From: Campylobacter hepaticus
GTDB taxonomy: Bacteria; Campylobacterota; Campylobacteria; Campylobacterales; Campylobacteraceae
Length of the DNA stretch: 64,000 nucleotides
Direction of reading: 5' to 3'
NCBI RefSeq assembly: GCF_001687475.2
Contig: NZ_CP031611.1
Location: 124,001-188,000 of the forward strand
Below are positions 42,609-51,717 of this stretch, piece by piece; the first letter of the stretch is position 1; each line of letters opens with the position of its first letter. The notes under the pieces were generated by a model, which worked only from the letters and a program-made list of their open reading frames with translations, was not told the DNA's origin and made no database searches. Position numbers and translations under genes: made by a program.

Positions 42609-43426
42609 TGAAAAAGTGTATTAAATTTAGTAATAAAGTCTAAAGGATCTACTTGTGTACCTCTTACAATAATTCCAAAATGCAGATGTGGTCCACTTAC
42701 TCTTCCTGTAGCCCCGCTTAATCCTAAAAGTTCACCTTTTTTAACTTTTTGTCCCGTTTTAACTTTGATTTTAGAAAGATGATAGTATTGAGAATAAATT
42801 CCAAAACCATGATCAATAACAACAGAATTACCTGCAAAATAACGTTCTTTAGCGATTTTAACTATACCATCATTGCTTGCATAAATGGGCGTTTTCATAG
42901 CGGCTTTAAAATCTGTTCCGTTATGATAGCTTGTTAATTTTTGGTTGAAAATTCTTGCTTTTCCAAAATCACTAGTAATGGCAGAATTTAAAGGAATGTT
43001 AAAGGTTTCTTTAAATAAGGCTTTTGGTGTGTAAAAATTGTAAATTTCATTGGCTTGTTTGGATTCTTTAAGTATGCGTTCTTGGGTATTTTTAGGTGGA
43101 AAAATTTTATCTTGTCTAACATTTAATGTTTCGCTTTTGTAGTGCCCCTCTAAAGTTTTTATAAAGATATCTTCTTTTTTATTTTTATATAATGCAAGAA
43201 GTTTTGTATTTTTTGGTGGATTTTTATAAGGTAGGGTAAAAATAACAACAATTTTGTTTTGATCTTTAGGATGTTGAAAACTAGGGATATTTTTATCATT
43301 ATTTTTTAAAGCAATAAAATCTTTTTTATCAAAAATGAAAAATAAAGCCTGACCTTTAACAAGTTCTAGATTTTGAGTCCCAAAAAGCCAAAGAGTAAGG
43401 CTTAAAAATAACCAAAGAGCTTTCAT
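42605..43426 (-). CDS. M23-family peptidoglycan endopeptidase
   Basis: This secreted zinc endopeptidase of 273 aa has a signal peptide (about 1-17) and an N-terminal beta domain. The LytM domain lies at about 155-265, with all zinc ligands in place: HNGTDF (HxxxD), then YHLSKIKV, then HLHFGI. It should therefore be an active DD-endopeptidase or carboxypeptidase, in contrast to the degenerate copy at 2806. It starts inside the glyS stop (4-nt overlap) and ends inside the start of the MidA-like gene, so it is expressed with glyS. Confidence 0.88.
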   Translation of the reverse strand: MKALWLFLSLTLWLFGTQNLELVKGQALFFIFDKKDFIALKNNDKNIPSFQHPKDQNKIVVIFTLPYKNPPKNTKLLALYKNKKEDIFIKTLEGHYKSETLNVRQDKIFPPKNTQERILKESKQANEIYNFYTPKALFKETFNIPLNSAITSDFGKARIFNQKLTSYHNGTDFKAAMKTPIYASNDGIVKIAKERYFAGNSVVIDHGFGIYSQYYHLSKIKVKTGQKVKKGELLGLSGATGRVSGPHLHFGIIVRGTQVDPLDFITKFNTLFQ

Positions 43427-45417
43427 AAGCTTAATTCTTTAAGATCAGCAATGTTTAAAAATTCTTTATAAATTTGACAAACTAAGGCTTGACGGTTATT
43501 TTTAAGTTTTTCGTTTTCATCATTAATCATGACTTTATCAAAAAAATCATCAATAAAAGGTTTAAGTGCAAAGAGATTTTCAAGTTTTGCTTCTAAAGAA
43601 GAAGCGTGGATTTTTTCTTTAAAAGCTTCATAAAGTTTGGTTTCTGCTTCTTGGATAAAAAGCGATGGATCAATAAAAGAAGAAGAATTGCTTGCAATGT
43701 TAGCTAGTCTTTTAAATGTAGCAAAATTTTCATTAAAATTGGTTTTTTTGCTAAGTTTTATAAGGGCATTTACGCTTTGATTAATATGAATTAAATCTGT
43801 ATTTTTAGAACTAAGCACTGCTTTGATAAAAGAAGTATTGACTTCATAAAAGGTATAAAGTCTTTCAAAAATAAAATCTTTTAAAATTTGTATATCAAAA
43901 TTTTTATAATATTTTGCAAATTTTTCTAATAAAATTTGTATATCAAATTCTTTATTTAAATTTAGAGCGATTTTAATAATACCATTAGCAGCACGTCTTA
44001 AAGCATAAGGATCTTTTGTTCCATTTGGAATTTTGCCTATGCTAAAAAGCCCCATAAGGGTGTCAAATTTATTAGCAAGGGCAACTATACTTGAAAATTC
44101 ATTACTTGGAAGAGGGGCTTGTTCTAAATCAGGTAAATATTGTTCTTTAATAGCTAGGCAAATGGTCTCATCTAAACCCATTTTTTGTGCATAATAGCTT
44201 CCCATAATACCTTGCAAGCTTGTAAATTCATAAACCATTTGTGTGGTTAAATCTGCTTTAGAATATTTTATCGCTGTAGAGATATTAGCAATTTGATCAT
44301 TTTTTAGCATTTGGCATAAAATTTCTGCAATTTTGATTTCTCTTAAACTTTTATCTTGCATAGTTCCTAAACCTTCAAGATAAATTATTTGATTAAGTTT
44401 TTCAGGAATTAAACCATTTTGTATATCATTTTTGTAAAAAAACATTGCATCACTAAGTCTTGCATGTAAAACCCTTTCATTTCCATGGATAATTTTTGAA
44501 TAGTCCTTACATACTGCATTGCTAACTACGATGAAATGATTACTTAGTTTTTTTTCATTAAATACTGCAAAATAGCGTTGATTTTCTCTCATGGAATGAA
44601 TAATAACTTCATGGGGGATTTGAAGATAGGTTTTTTCAAAACTTCCTAATAAAGCATTAGGGTATTCTGTAATAGCAATAACTTCGGCTAAAAGTTCTTC
44701 ATCTTGAGCAATTTGTATATGATTTTGTTCTTCTAAAGTTTTAAATTGTTTTAGTATTCTTTCTTTTCTTTTTAAGGGATCTAGAATAATGAAATTTTTT
44801 TCTAAGAGCTTGAAATATTCTTCTATGGTGTTAAATTCTTGCAAGTCATAAGCTATGCTTCTATGTATAAAAGTTTTTTTAGCACTTTTCACACCATAAC
44901 TTTCAAAATCGATTAAATTATCATTGAAAATACAAACTATAGAACGGATGGCACGTATGAATTCAAAAGTGTGTGCACCCCAACGCATGCTTTTTCCAAA
45001 ATGAAGATTTTTTAGAAATTCATTTATCATAGGTGCTAAAATTTCTTGACTTGATAAACCTCTAATAGTTTTTTGATGATATAAGACTTCTTTACCTTTA
45101 ATGTATTTAAATTCAAGTTCGTTTTCGCTAATTTGTGCTTTTTGTAAAAAACTTTCTCCTGCAGGGGTTAAAACTCCATCTTTATAAGCTATATTTTTTG
45201 GTGCGCCTATAAATTGAGCAAAAGTGTCTTCTTGTTTGTTTGGAAAATTTTCATGAAAAAATACTAAACGACGCGGGGTATAATAAAATTTAAAATCACT
45301 TTTTAAATGGTATTGTTCTAAAATATTTTTCCATTTTTTTTCTATATTGTTTAATTCTTTTAATAAAGGAATAGCAGGTAATTCTTCTGTACCGATTTCT
45401 ATTAATAATTCATTCAT
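43423..45417 (-). CDS. glyS: Glycyl-tRNA synthetase beta subunit
   Basis: This is the beta chain of the alpha2-beta2 glycyl-tRNA synthetase. Its partner glyQ is elsewhere in the genome. The N-terminus LLIEIGTEELPAIP is diagnostic, as are YYTPRRLVFF and SMRWGAHTFEFIRAIRSIVCIF further on. The C-terminal region has RRAANGIIKIALNLNKEF. The length of 664 aa is normal. It is the first gene of glyS-M23-MidA; the 52-nt gap upstream separates it from the HAD phosphatase gene. Confidence 0.96.
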   Translation of the reverse strand: MNELLIEIGTEELPAIPLLKELNNIEKKWKNILEQYHLKSDFKFYYTPRRLVFFHENFPNKQEDTFAQFIGAPKNIAYKDGVLTPAGESFLQKAQISENELEFKYIKGKEVLYHQKTIRGLSSQEILAPMINEFLKNLHFGKSMRWGAHTFEFIRAIRSIVCIFNDNLIDFESYGVKSAKKTFIHRSIAYDLQEFNTIEEYFKLLEKNFIILDPLKRKERILKQFKTLEEQNHIQIAQDEELLAEVIAITEYPNALLGSFEKTYLQIPHEVIIHSMRENQRYFAVFNEKKLSNHFIVVSNAVCKDYSKIIHGNERVLHARLSDAMFFYKNDIQNGLIPEKLNQIIYLEGLGTMQDKSLREIKIAEILCQMLKNDQIANISTAIKYSKADLTTQMVYEFTSLQGIMGSYYAQKMGLDETICLAIKEQYLPDLEQAPLPSNEFSSIVALANKFDTLMGLFSIGKIPNGTKDPYALRRAANGIIKIALNLNKEFDIQILLEKFAKYYKNFDIQILKDFIFERLYTFYEVNTSFIKAVLSSKNTDLIHINQSVNALIKLSKKTNFNENFATFKRLANIASNSSSFIDPSLFIQEAETKLYEAFKEKIHASSLEAKLENLFALKPFIDDFFDKVMINDENEKLKNNRQALVCQIYKEFLNIADLKELSL

Positions 45418-45469
45418 AATCCACTCTTTTTAAAATTTATTTTATTTTAGCTAAATTTGATTAAAAAAC

Positions 45470-46090
45470 TTATAAATACCTTTGTAAAAAGCTTTTGAGT
45501 TCATTTGTATTGCTAAATTCATTCTCTTTTAAATTTTTTTGATACCATTTAGCATGGAAATAAGTTAAATTAGCATTTTTAGCACATTCTTGATCTTTTT
45601 GGCTATCACCTATAAATATACTTGTTTTATAGGGTGCTTGGCTTTTTAAAAGTTCTAACATCATGGGATGAGGTTTAGGTTTGATGCTAGAACTTACTCC
45701 TAGAATTTTATCAAAATAAGATAGGATTTCATGTTTTTGAAGTATGTTTTTTAGTGAACTTTGTGGAGCATTCGTAGCAATAGCTAAAAAACAATTTTTA
45801 TTTTTTAAAAAAATTAATAATTCTTTAATTCCATCAAATAAAACCACGCTTTTTTTATAATGTTTTATAAAGTATTGTTCATAATCTTTTTTAAAATTTG
45901 AATGATTAAAATCTTTTATATTATAAAGTTCTTTTGCCCAGTCAATATTAGGAGTATTAATAATTTGTATAATTTTTTCTTTGGCTAATTTTTCTAGGTT
46001 TAAGTTTTTGTGTATCTCATTGACTGCACAAGAAATAGCATTAGCACTGTCAATTAAAGTCCCATCCATATCAAAAAATATATTTATCAT
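45470..46090 (-). CDS. HAD-superfamily hydrolase, phosphoglycolate phosphatase-like
   Basis: This is a 206-aa HAD phosphatase. Motif I is FFDMDGTLIDS (about residues 5-15, nucleophile D7). Motif II is around AIATNAPQSS (about 103-112), the conserved Lys in SIKPKPHPMM (about 136-145), and motif IV in FIGDSQKDQECAKNA (about 159-173). An alpha-helical cap is inserted after motif I. Gph-type enzymes remove 2-phosphoglycolate; the substrate is not certain from sequence. It overlaps the small ORF upstream by 4 nt. Confidence 0.85.
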   Translation of the reverse strand: MINIFFDMDGTLIDSANAISCAVNEIHKNLNLEKLAKEKIIQIINTPNIDWAKELYNIKDFNHSNFKKDYEQYFIKHYKKSVVLFDGIKELLIFLKNKNCFLAIATNAPQSSLKNILQKHEILSYFDKILGVSSSIKPKPHPMMLELLKSQAPYKTSIFIGDSQKDQECAKNANLTYFHAKWYQKNLKENEFSNTNELKSFLQRYL

Positions 46091-46422
46091 TTATAGTCCT
46101 TTAATAAATAATTTTTATGTTTTTCTTTTTTTTCACTCTGTCTTTTTTGTTTATCTAAGGCATTAGCAAGATTTAAAAGTTCATTTTTTTCTTTAGAAAA
46201 GTCTAAACAAGAATGAACAAAAAATTCAAGTTTTTTTGCATAGTCTGAATTAAGATTTACAGCAGTATTTTTTTTAAAAAATTTAGTATTTTTTAGCATT
46301 CTTTCTTTAAATTTGCAAGGATCAAAATTTTCTTTTTTAAGCGCACATGTAGCAGCATTAAAAAATTTTTCAAGATTTCTTAGGTATTTAACACGTAAGG
46401 TTTTTTCTTCGTTTTTATTCAA
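46087..46422 (-). CDS. Small lysine-rich protein of unknown function
   Basis: This 111-aa protein is not recognised. It is highly charged and helical (KNEEKTLRVKYLRNLEKFFNAATCALKK...), with two cysteines near 28 and 36 and a third near 77. There is no signal peptide and no membrane segment. The order kefB, this gene, HAD phosphatase is tight (9-nt gap before and 4-nt overlap after), so it is a genuine operon member. Confidence 0.65.
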   Translation of the reverse strand: MNKNEEKTLRVKYLRNLEKFFNAATCALKKENFDPCKFKERMLKNTKFFKKNTAVNLNSDYAKKLEFFVHSCLDFSKEKNELLNLANALDKQKRQSEKKEKHKNYLLKDYK

Positions 46423-46431
46423 AATTTTTCC

Positions 46432-48057
46432 TTAGGTATTTTTGTGAATTCTGCATTCTAAAGCTTCTTGGACTAAATTTCTAGCTATTACTTTTTCAGA
46501 GCGTATAATGCGTATGTTTTCATCTATACTAGAAAAAAGCATCTTTTTTAAAGTTCCATTAACATGGATGATTGTATCTATAGGCTTAGGATAATTAGCT
46601 AGAATTTGGCAAAGCATTTCTAATTTAGCTTCATTTGTTACTGTGATAATAGCTACAGAACATTCTTCAATATTAGCAATTTTAAGAGTTTCTTCTTGAG
46701 CGGCATTAGCAAAAACAACATTTTCTCCACGACTAATTCCAAGTTCTACTAAATTTAAATCACTTTCTAGCACTAAATAAGGCACTCCAGTATTTTTTAT
46801 TTTTTGCGTAACTTCTTGTCCTAAGCGCCCATAGCCAAAAATAACAAGATGATTTGTTAATTTAAGATTGTTATCTATATTTTGTGTAGCGTGAGTATTA
46901 AGAGTCATATCTTCTACAACATTAGCTATTTTTCTTATATTATTTAAAATAAAAGGTGTAATAATCATTGTTAAAATTGATACTACAATGAGAATTTGAG
47001 AAGTTTTGATATCTAGCATATTTTTTGCTTGTAAAAGAGAAAAAATAGCTAAGGCAAATTCACCTATTTGTGCTATAGAAAAAGCTGTTTTTAAAGCCAC
47101 TCTTTTTTTGGTATAAAGAAATAAAAATCCAAAAACTATTCCAAATTTTAAAGCCATAACAAGAAGGGTTAATACTATAATTAAGAACCAATTTTGACTT
47201 ACTATATCAAGTTGGATTTGCATACCTACTGTGATAAAAAAAAGTCCTAAAAGCAAATCTCTAAAAGGAATTAAATCTGCTTCAATTTTATGTTTATATT
47301 TAGTTTCTGCTATCAAAGCCCCTGCTATAAAAGCTCCTAAAGAATAAGAAAATCCAAAATAATTTGCTAAAAAACTTGCCCCAATAACCATAAATAAAAC
47401 AGTACTAATAAAAATTTCTTGAGAAGAAGTACGAATAATAAGTCTAAAAATTCTATCTACTAAGTATTTACCTATAAAAAATAATAAAGCAATTAAAATG
47501 AGCACTGAAATAAGTGTGGTAAAAAGAAGCTTTTCTATGTTTTGATTAGTGGAGGAGAAAATGTCTACAAGAAGTAATAAAGGAATAACAGCTATGTCTT
47601 GAAAAAGTAAGATACCTAAGGCTTTTCTTCCATATTGCTCATTAATGTCTCCATTATCATTTAGAATTTTAAGTACAACAGCAGTTGATGAAAGTGCTAG
47701 GGCGAAACCTACTATTGTTGCACTTTGATCGCTTAGTCTTAAAATTCCTATAACAAGCAGCATAAAAACAAAACCACAAGTAAGCATTTGTAGGGATCCA
47801 TTTAAAAATACTTCTTGTTTCATTGCCATTAGATGCTTAAAAGAAAATTCAAGTCCTATAGTAAACATTAAAAATACTATGCCAAATTCAGCTATATGAG
47901 TTATTTCTCCTTTGCCGCTTAGATGATAAAGTTCAGAAATAATTTCACCTGCTGCTATATAACCTATAATGGTTGGAATTTCAAATTTTTTAAAAATAAC
48001 ATTTAAAATGATTGCTATAGCAACGGTGATTAAAAAAATTTCTAAAAAATTATCCAT
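46432..48057 (-). CDS. kefB: KefB-type K+/H+ antiporter (CPA2 family) with TrkA-N domain
   Basis: This is a monovalent cation:proton antiporter of 541 aa. Twelve or so hydrophobic helices fill about residues 4-385, with the characteristic GYIAAGEII near 31-39 and LALSSTAVVLKIL near 119-131. A cytosolic RCK/TrkA-N domain follows (VIFGYGRLGQEVTQKI, about 411-426, a Rossmann NAD-binding motif). Members exchange K+ or Na+ for protons and often respond to thiol or pH stress. It begins 6 nt after hspR and so lies in the HspR operon. Confidence 0.87.
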   Translation of the reverse strand: MDNFLEIFLITVAIAIILNVIFKKFEIPTIIGYIAAGEIISELYHLSGKGEITHIAEFGIVFLMFTIGLEFSFKHLMAMKQEVFLNGSLQMLTCGFVFMLLVIGILRLSDQSATIVGFALALSSTAVVLKILNDNGDINEQYGRKALGILLFQDIAVIPLLLLVDIFSSTNQNIEKLLFTTLISVLILIALLFFIGKYLVDRIFRLIIRTSSQEIFISTVLFMVIGASFLANYFGFSYSLGAFIAGALIAETKYKHKIEADLIPFRDLLLGLFFITVGMQIQLDIVSQNWFLIIVLTLLVMALKFGIVFGFLFLYTKKRVALKTAFSIAQIGEFALAIFSLLQAKNMLDIKTSQILIVVSILTMIITPFILNNIRKIANVVEDMTLNTHATQNIDNNLKLTNHLVIFGYGRLGQEVTQKIKNTGVPYLVLESDLNLVELGISRGENVVFANAAQEETLKIANIEECSVAIITVTNEAKLEMLCQILANYPKPIDTIIHVNGTLKKMLFSSIDENIRIIRSEKVIARNLVQEALECRIHKNT

Positions 48058-48063
48058 ATTATA

Positions 48064-48438
48064 TTATTTTTTCTCATAAAAAATTAAATCAAAACTATTT
48101 TTATGTTTGATAATAGCCTTGCTACTTGCTTGTTTATCTTGCTGTTTACTAAGTTCTAAACGCAATTCATCGATTAAATTTTCAAATTCGTGAAGCTGAT
48201 TTTTTAATTTTAAAATAACATCAACTCCAGCAAGATTAATTCCCATATCTCTTGTTAAACGTAATATAAGTTTAATGCGGTCAATATCTCTTTGAGAATA
48301 TAATCTGATTTTTCCATCTGTCCTACTTGGCTCTATTAAGCCTTCTCTTTCATATTGTCTTAAAGTTTGTGGATGTATACTTAAAACTTTAGCTACAACA
48401 CTAATTAAATATACAGGTTCATCATAATGGTGTTTCAT
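48064..48438 (-). CDS. hspR: Heat shock transcriptional regulator HspR (MerR family)
   Basis: This 124-aa protein represses chaperone genes. The N-terminal MerR winged helix is visible: PVYLISVVAKVLSIHPQTLRQYEREGLIEPSRTDGKIRLYSQRDIDRI (about 7-54). A helical dimerisation segment follows (about 75-105). In Campylobacter and Helicobacter, HspR represses cbpA-hspR and other heat-shock operons. It lies 14 nt after cbpA, the arrangement in which a J-protein and HspR are made together for feedback control. Confidence 0.93.
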   Translation of the reverse strand: MKHHYDEPVYLISVVAKVLSIHPQTLRQYEREGLIEPSRTDGKIRLYSQRDIDRIKLILRLTRDMGINLAGVDVILKLKNQLHEFENLIDELRLELSKQQDKQASSKAIIKHKNSFDLIFYEKK

Positions 48439-48452
48439 TTTAACTCCTTTCT

Positions 48453-49346
48453 TTAAGGTAATTTTTCTTTTAGATCTTGTATGAATTTTTCATCAAAACT
48501 TTCTGTATTAGGTAAAACAATATTTAAAATTAAATACATATCCCCATAAATATCATTTTTTCTGTTTTGAACTCCATAGCCTTTTAAACGAATTTTTTGG
48601 CCATTTTTCGCATTAGGTGCTATATTAATAGTTGCTTGTTTTTTTTCTTCTTTAAGGGTTTGTATGCTTATTTTTCCTCCAAAAAATGCAGTTTTTAAAG
48701 GAATATCTACTTTTTGATATAAATCATCATCTTCTCTTTGGTAAATAGGGCTTTGTTCTATTTTTACAATAATGATTAAATCCCCACGTGTTCCATTATA
48801 TCCTTGTTTTCCCTTAGAACGTATTCTAAGTTTTTCCCCTTCTTTTATACCGTGTGGAATTTTAAATTTAATAGTTTGTCCTTTGAAATTAAAACTATGC
48901 TCTCCGCCTATAACAGCTTTTTCAAAAGGAATATAAAGTTCTAAATTATCGTCTAAATTTTCTTCTTCAAAGCCTCCAAATCCTCTAAAATTACTATTGA
49001 AACCTTTTGAGGAAAAACCACTAAAACCAGTTCTTGTTTGTCCACCAAAACCGCCACCAAATAAATCTTTTAAAATATCGTCTAAATTGACTCCACCAGT
49101 ACTTTTTGAAAAATCATGAAAGCTTTGTCCTCCAAACATGGAATCACCATATTGATCATATTGTGCACGTTTTTTTTCATCGCTTAAAATTTCATAAGCA
49201 GCATTGATTTCTTTAAATTTTTCTTCAGCATCTTTTTCTTTATTGATATCAGGATGATATTTTCTAGCTAAACGGCGATAAGCTTTTTTTATTTCGTCTG
49301 CACTAGCGTTTTTGTTGACTCCTAGGGTTTGATATAAACTATTCAT
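48453..49346 (-). CDS. cbpA: Curved-DNA-binding protein CbpA (DnaJ-like co-chaperone)
   Basis: This is a J-domain protein of 297 aa without the zinc finger of DnaJ. The HPD tripeptide is at residues 31-33 in KYHPDINK, followed by a Gly/Phe-rich region (about 70-130) and two C-terminal substrate-binding domains. It acts with DnaK, and the partner CbpM is replaced in this lineage by HspR next door. It is the first gene of the cbpA-hspR-kefB operon; the 199-nt gap upstream separates it from htrA and should carry the promoters of both. Confidence 0.93.
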   Translation of the reverse strand: MNSLYQTLGVNKNASADEIKKAYRRLARKYHPDINKEKDAEEKFKEINAAYEILSDEKKRAQYDQYGDSMFGGQSFHDFSKSTGGVNLDDILKDLFGGGFGGQTRTGFSGFSSKGFNSNFRGFGGFEEENLDDNLELYIPFEKAVIGGEHSFNFKGQTIKFKIPHGIKEGEKLRIRSKGKQGYNGTRGDLIIIVKIEQSPIYQREDDDLYQKVDIPLKTAFFGGKISIQTLKEEKKQATINIAPNAKNGQKIRLKGYGVQNRKNDIYGDMYLILNIVLPNTESFDEKFIQDLKEKLP

Positions 49347-49545
49347 ATTATATTTCCTTGAAAAATATTGTCCTTTGATTATAAAAAATAATTATAGCAT
49401 AAACTTTAGCCTAAGTCAATCAAGTTTTATAAATTTTTATCACTCAAGTTTTTATTTACAATTTTGTAAATTTTAAGTTTTATACTTATAGACATAGTAA
49501 AATATTTTACGCAATGAATGTATTTTAAAAAGTAAAGGAAGTAAA

Positions 49546-50967
49546 ATGAAAAAAATTATTTTATTATTAGGTTTAGCTAGTGCGCTATTTGCTGCAAATA
49601 TTCATTTTAATGAGTCAACTACAAGTGTTAATCGCGTTAATCCAGCAGCTGGAAATAATATTGTGCTTTCTTATCATGATGCTATTAAAGATGCTAAAAA
49701 ATCCGTTGTTAACATATCTACTTCTAAAACTATTACTAGGATTAATCGTCCAAGTCCATTAGACGATTTTTTTAATGATCCGTATTTTAAGCAATTTTTT
49801 GATTTTGATTTTCCTCAAAGAAAAGGTAAAAGTGATAAGGAAGTAGTGAGTTCTTTGGGTTCTGGTGTGATTATTTCAAAAGATGGTTATATTGTAACTA
49901 ATAATCATGTTGTAGATGATGCAGATAGTATTAGTGTGAATTTATTAGGTAGTGATACTGAATATAAGGCTAAATTAATAGGTAAGGATCCAAAAACTGA
50001 TTTAGCTGTTATTAAGATTGATCTTAATAATCTTTCAGCTATTACTTTTAGTAATTCAGATGATTTAATGGAAGGAGATGTTGTTTTTGCTTTGGGTAAT
50101 CCTTTTGGAGTTGGTTTTAGTGTGACAAGTGGTATTATTTCTGCTTTAAATAAGGATAATATAGGTTTAAACCAATATGAAAACTTTATTCAAACAGATG
50201 CGTCTATTAATCCAGGCAATTCAGGGGGAGCTTTAGTTGATAGTCGTGGGTACTTAGTAGGTATTAATTCTGCAATTTTATCACGCGGTGGTGGAAATAA
50301 TGGCATAGGTTTTGCTATACCTTCAAATATGGTAAAAGATATAGCAAAAAAACTTATAGAAAAAGGTAAAATTGATAGAGGATTTTTAGGTGTAACTATT
50401 TTAGCTTTACAAGGCGATACAAAAAAAGCTTATAAAAATCAAGAAGGAGCTTTAATCACTGATGTTCAAAAAGGATCAAGTGCTGATGAAGCTGGACTTA
50501 AACGTGGTGATTTGGTTATTAAAGTTAACGATAAGGTGATTAAAAGTCCTGTTGATCTTAAAAATTATATAGGAACATTAGAAATTGGACAAAAAATTTC
50601 ATTAAGTTATGAAAGAGATGGGGAAAATAAACAAGTTAATTTTACGCTTAAAGGAGAAAAAGAAAATCCAAAAGAAATTCAAAGTGGTTTAATAGATGGT
50701 TTAAGTTTAAAAAATTTAGACTCTAGATTAAAAGAACGTTTACAAATTCCAAAAGATATCAATGGTGTTTTAGTTGATAATGTTAAAGAAAAAAGCAAGG
50801 GAAAAAATTCTGGTTTTCAAGAAGGTGATATTATTATAGGTATTGGACAAAATGAAATTAAAAATTTAAAAGATTTAGAACAAGCATTAAAACAAGTAAA
50901 TAAAAAAGAGTTTGCTAAGGTTTGGGTGTATCGTAATGGTTTTGCAACTTTACTTATACTTAAATAA
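49546..50967 (+). CDS. htrA: Periplasmic serine protease/chaperone HtrA
   Basis: HtrA degrades or refolds damaged envelope proteins; the C. jejuni enzyme is also secreted and cleaves E-cadherin. A signal peptide (about 1-16) precedes a trypsin-like domain with the catalytic triad H121 (TNNHVVDD), D152 (KTDLAVIKI) and S226 (NPGNSGGAL). Two PDZ domains follow (about 280-370 and 385-470). The total of 473 aa is standard. The gene is followed by a good hairpin and then by cprRS, and is divergent from cbpA. Confidence 0.96.
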   Translation: MKKIILLLGLASALFAANIHFNESTTSVNRVNPAAGNNIVLSYHDAIKDAKKSVVNISTSKTITRINRPSPLDDFFNDPYFKQFFDFDFPQRKGKSDKEVVSSLGSGVIISKDGYIVTNNHVVDDADSISVNLLGSDTEYKAKLIGKDPKTDLAVIKIDLNNLSAITFSNSDDLMEGDVVFALGNPFGVGFSVTSGIISALNKDNIGLNQYENFIQTDASINPGNSGGALVDSRGYLVGINSAILSRGGGNNGIGFAIPSNMVKDIAKKLIEKGKIDRGFLGVTILALQGDTKKAYKNQEGALITDVQKGSSADEAGLKRGDLVIKVNDKVIKSPVDLKNYIGTLEIGQKISLSYERDGENKQVNFTLKGEKENPKEIQSGLIDGLSLKNLDSRLKERLQIPKDINGVLVDNVKEKSKGKNSGFQEGDIIIGIGQNEIKNLKDLEQALKQVNKKEFAKVWVYRNGFATLLILK

Positions 50968-50972
50968 AATTT

Positions 50973-50993
50973 ACGAAAGGATTTTCCTTTCGT
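50973..50993 (+). terminator. Terminator downstream of htrA
   Basis: ACGAAAGG and CCTTTCGT form a perfect 8-bp stem with loop ATTTT, directly after the htrA stop, followed by TATAAATTTT. It separates htrA from cprRS on the same strand, although the T tract is interrupted and read-through is possible. Confidence 0.75.
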
Positions 50994-51003
50994 TATAAAT
51001 TTT

Positions 51004-51031
51004 AGTTTAAAATTAAAATTCAGTTTAAAAT
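51004..51031 (+). promoter_or_regulatory. Direct repeat upstream of cprR, possible operator
   Basis: AGTTTAAAAT occurs twice exactly (51004-51013 and 51022-51031), spaced 18 bp start to start, just before the cprR ribosome-binding site and ATG at 51043. OmpR-family regulators typically bind such direct repeats. Autoregulation by CprR is inferred, and the AT richness makes chance repeats more likely than usual. Confidence 0.35.
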
Positions 51032-51042
51032 AAAGGAACGTA

Positions 51043-51717
51043 ATGACAAATATCCTTATGATAGAAGATGATTTAGAATTAGCAGAAATTACAGCTGAGT
51101 ATTTGGAAAAATTCGATATGAAAGTAGATATAGCTCATGAACCTTATATAGGGCTTTCTAAACTTGCATTAAAAGAATACCAGCTCATTATTTTAGATCT
51201 TTCTTTACCAGGGCTTGATGGGCTTGAGGTGTGTGAAGAAATTCGTAAAAAATATGATACTCCTATTATTATTTCAAGTGCAAGACATGATATTACAGAT
51301 AAAGTTAATGCTTTAGAATTAGGTGCTGATGATTATTTACCAAAACCTTATAATCCTAAAGAGCTTCAAGCGCGCATTAAAAGCCATTTAAGACGTATTT
51401 CAAATACTAAAAGTGCGATAGCAAAAAGTGTTAAAGATTTAGTTTATGATCAATATAAGCACATTATTACTATGAAAGGGCAAGAACTTACTTTAACTAA
51501 TGCTGAATTTGATATTTTAAGTTATTTAATTAAAAAAGAAGGTGGTGTAGTAAGCCGTGAAGAACTCGTTTATAATTGTTCTTCTATTAGTGAAGATTCT
51601 AGTAATAAAAGCATAGATGTAATTATTAGCAGAATTCGTCAAAAAATGGGTGATGATCCAAAAACTCCAAAATATATCCATTCTATTCGTGGAATAGGCT
51701 ATAAGCTTACTCAATGA
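51043..51717 (+). CDS. cprR: OmpR-family response regulator CprR
   Basis: This regulator of the CprRS (Campylobacter planktonic growth regulation) system is essential in C. jejuni and controls envelope and biofilm-related genes. The receiver domain has E8/D9/D10, phosphoacceptor D52 (LIILDLSLPG) and LPKPYNPKE. The winged helix occupies about 130-224, ending HSIRGIGYKL. It closely resembles RacR in length and motifs. The stop overlaps the cprS ATG by 4 nt. Confidence 0.93.
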   Translation: MTNILMIEDDLELAEITAEYLEKFDMKVDIAHEPYIGLSKLALKEYQLIILDLSLPGLDGLEVCEEIRKKYDTPIIISSARHDITDKVNALELGADDYLPKPYNPKELQARIKSHLRRISNTKSAIAKSVKDLVYDQYKHIITMKGQELTLTNAEFDILSYLIKKEGGVVSREELVYNCSSISEDSSNKSIDVIISRIRQKMGDDPKTPKYIHSIRGIGYKLTQ

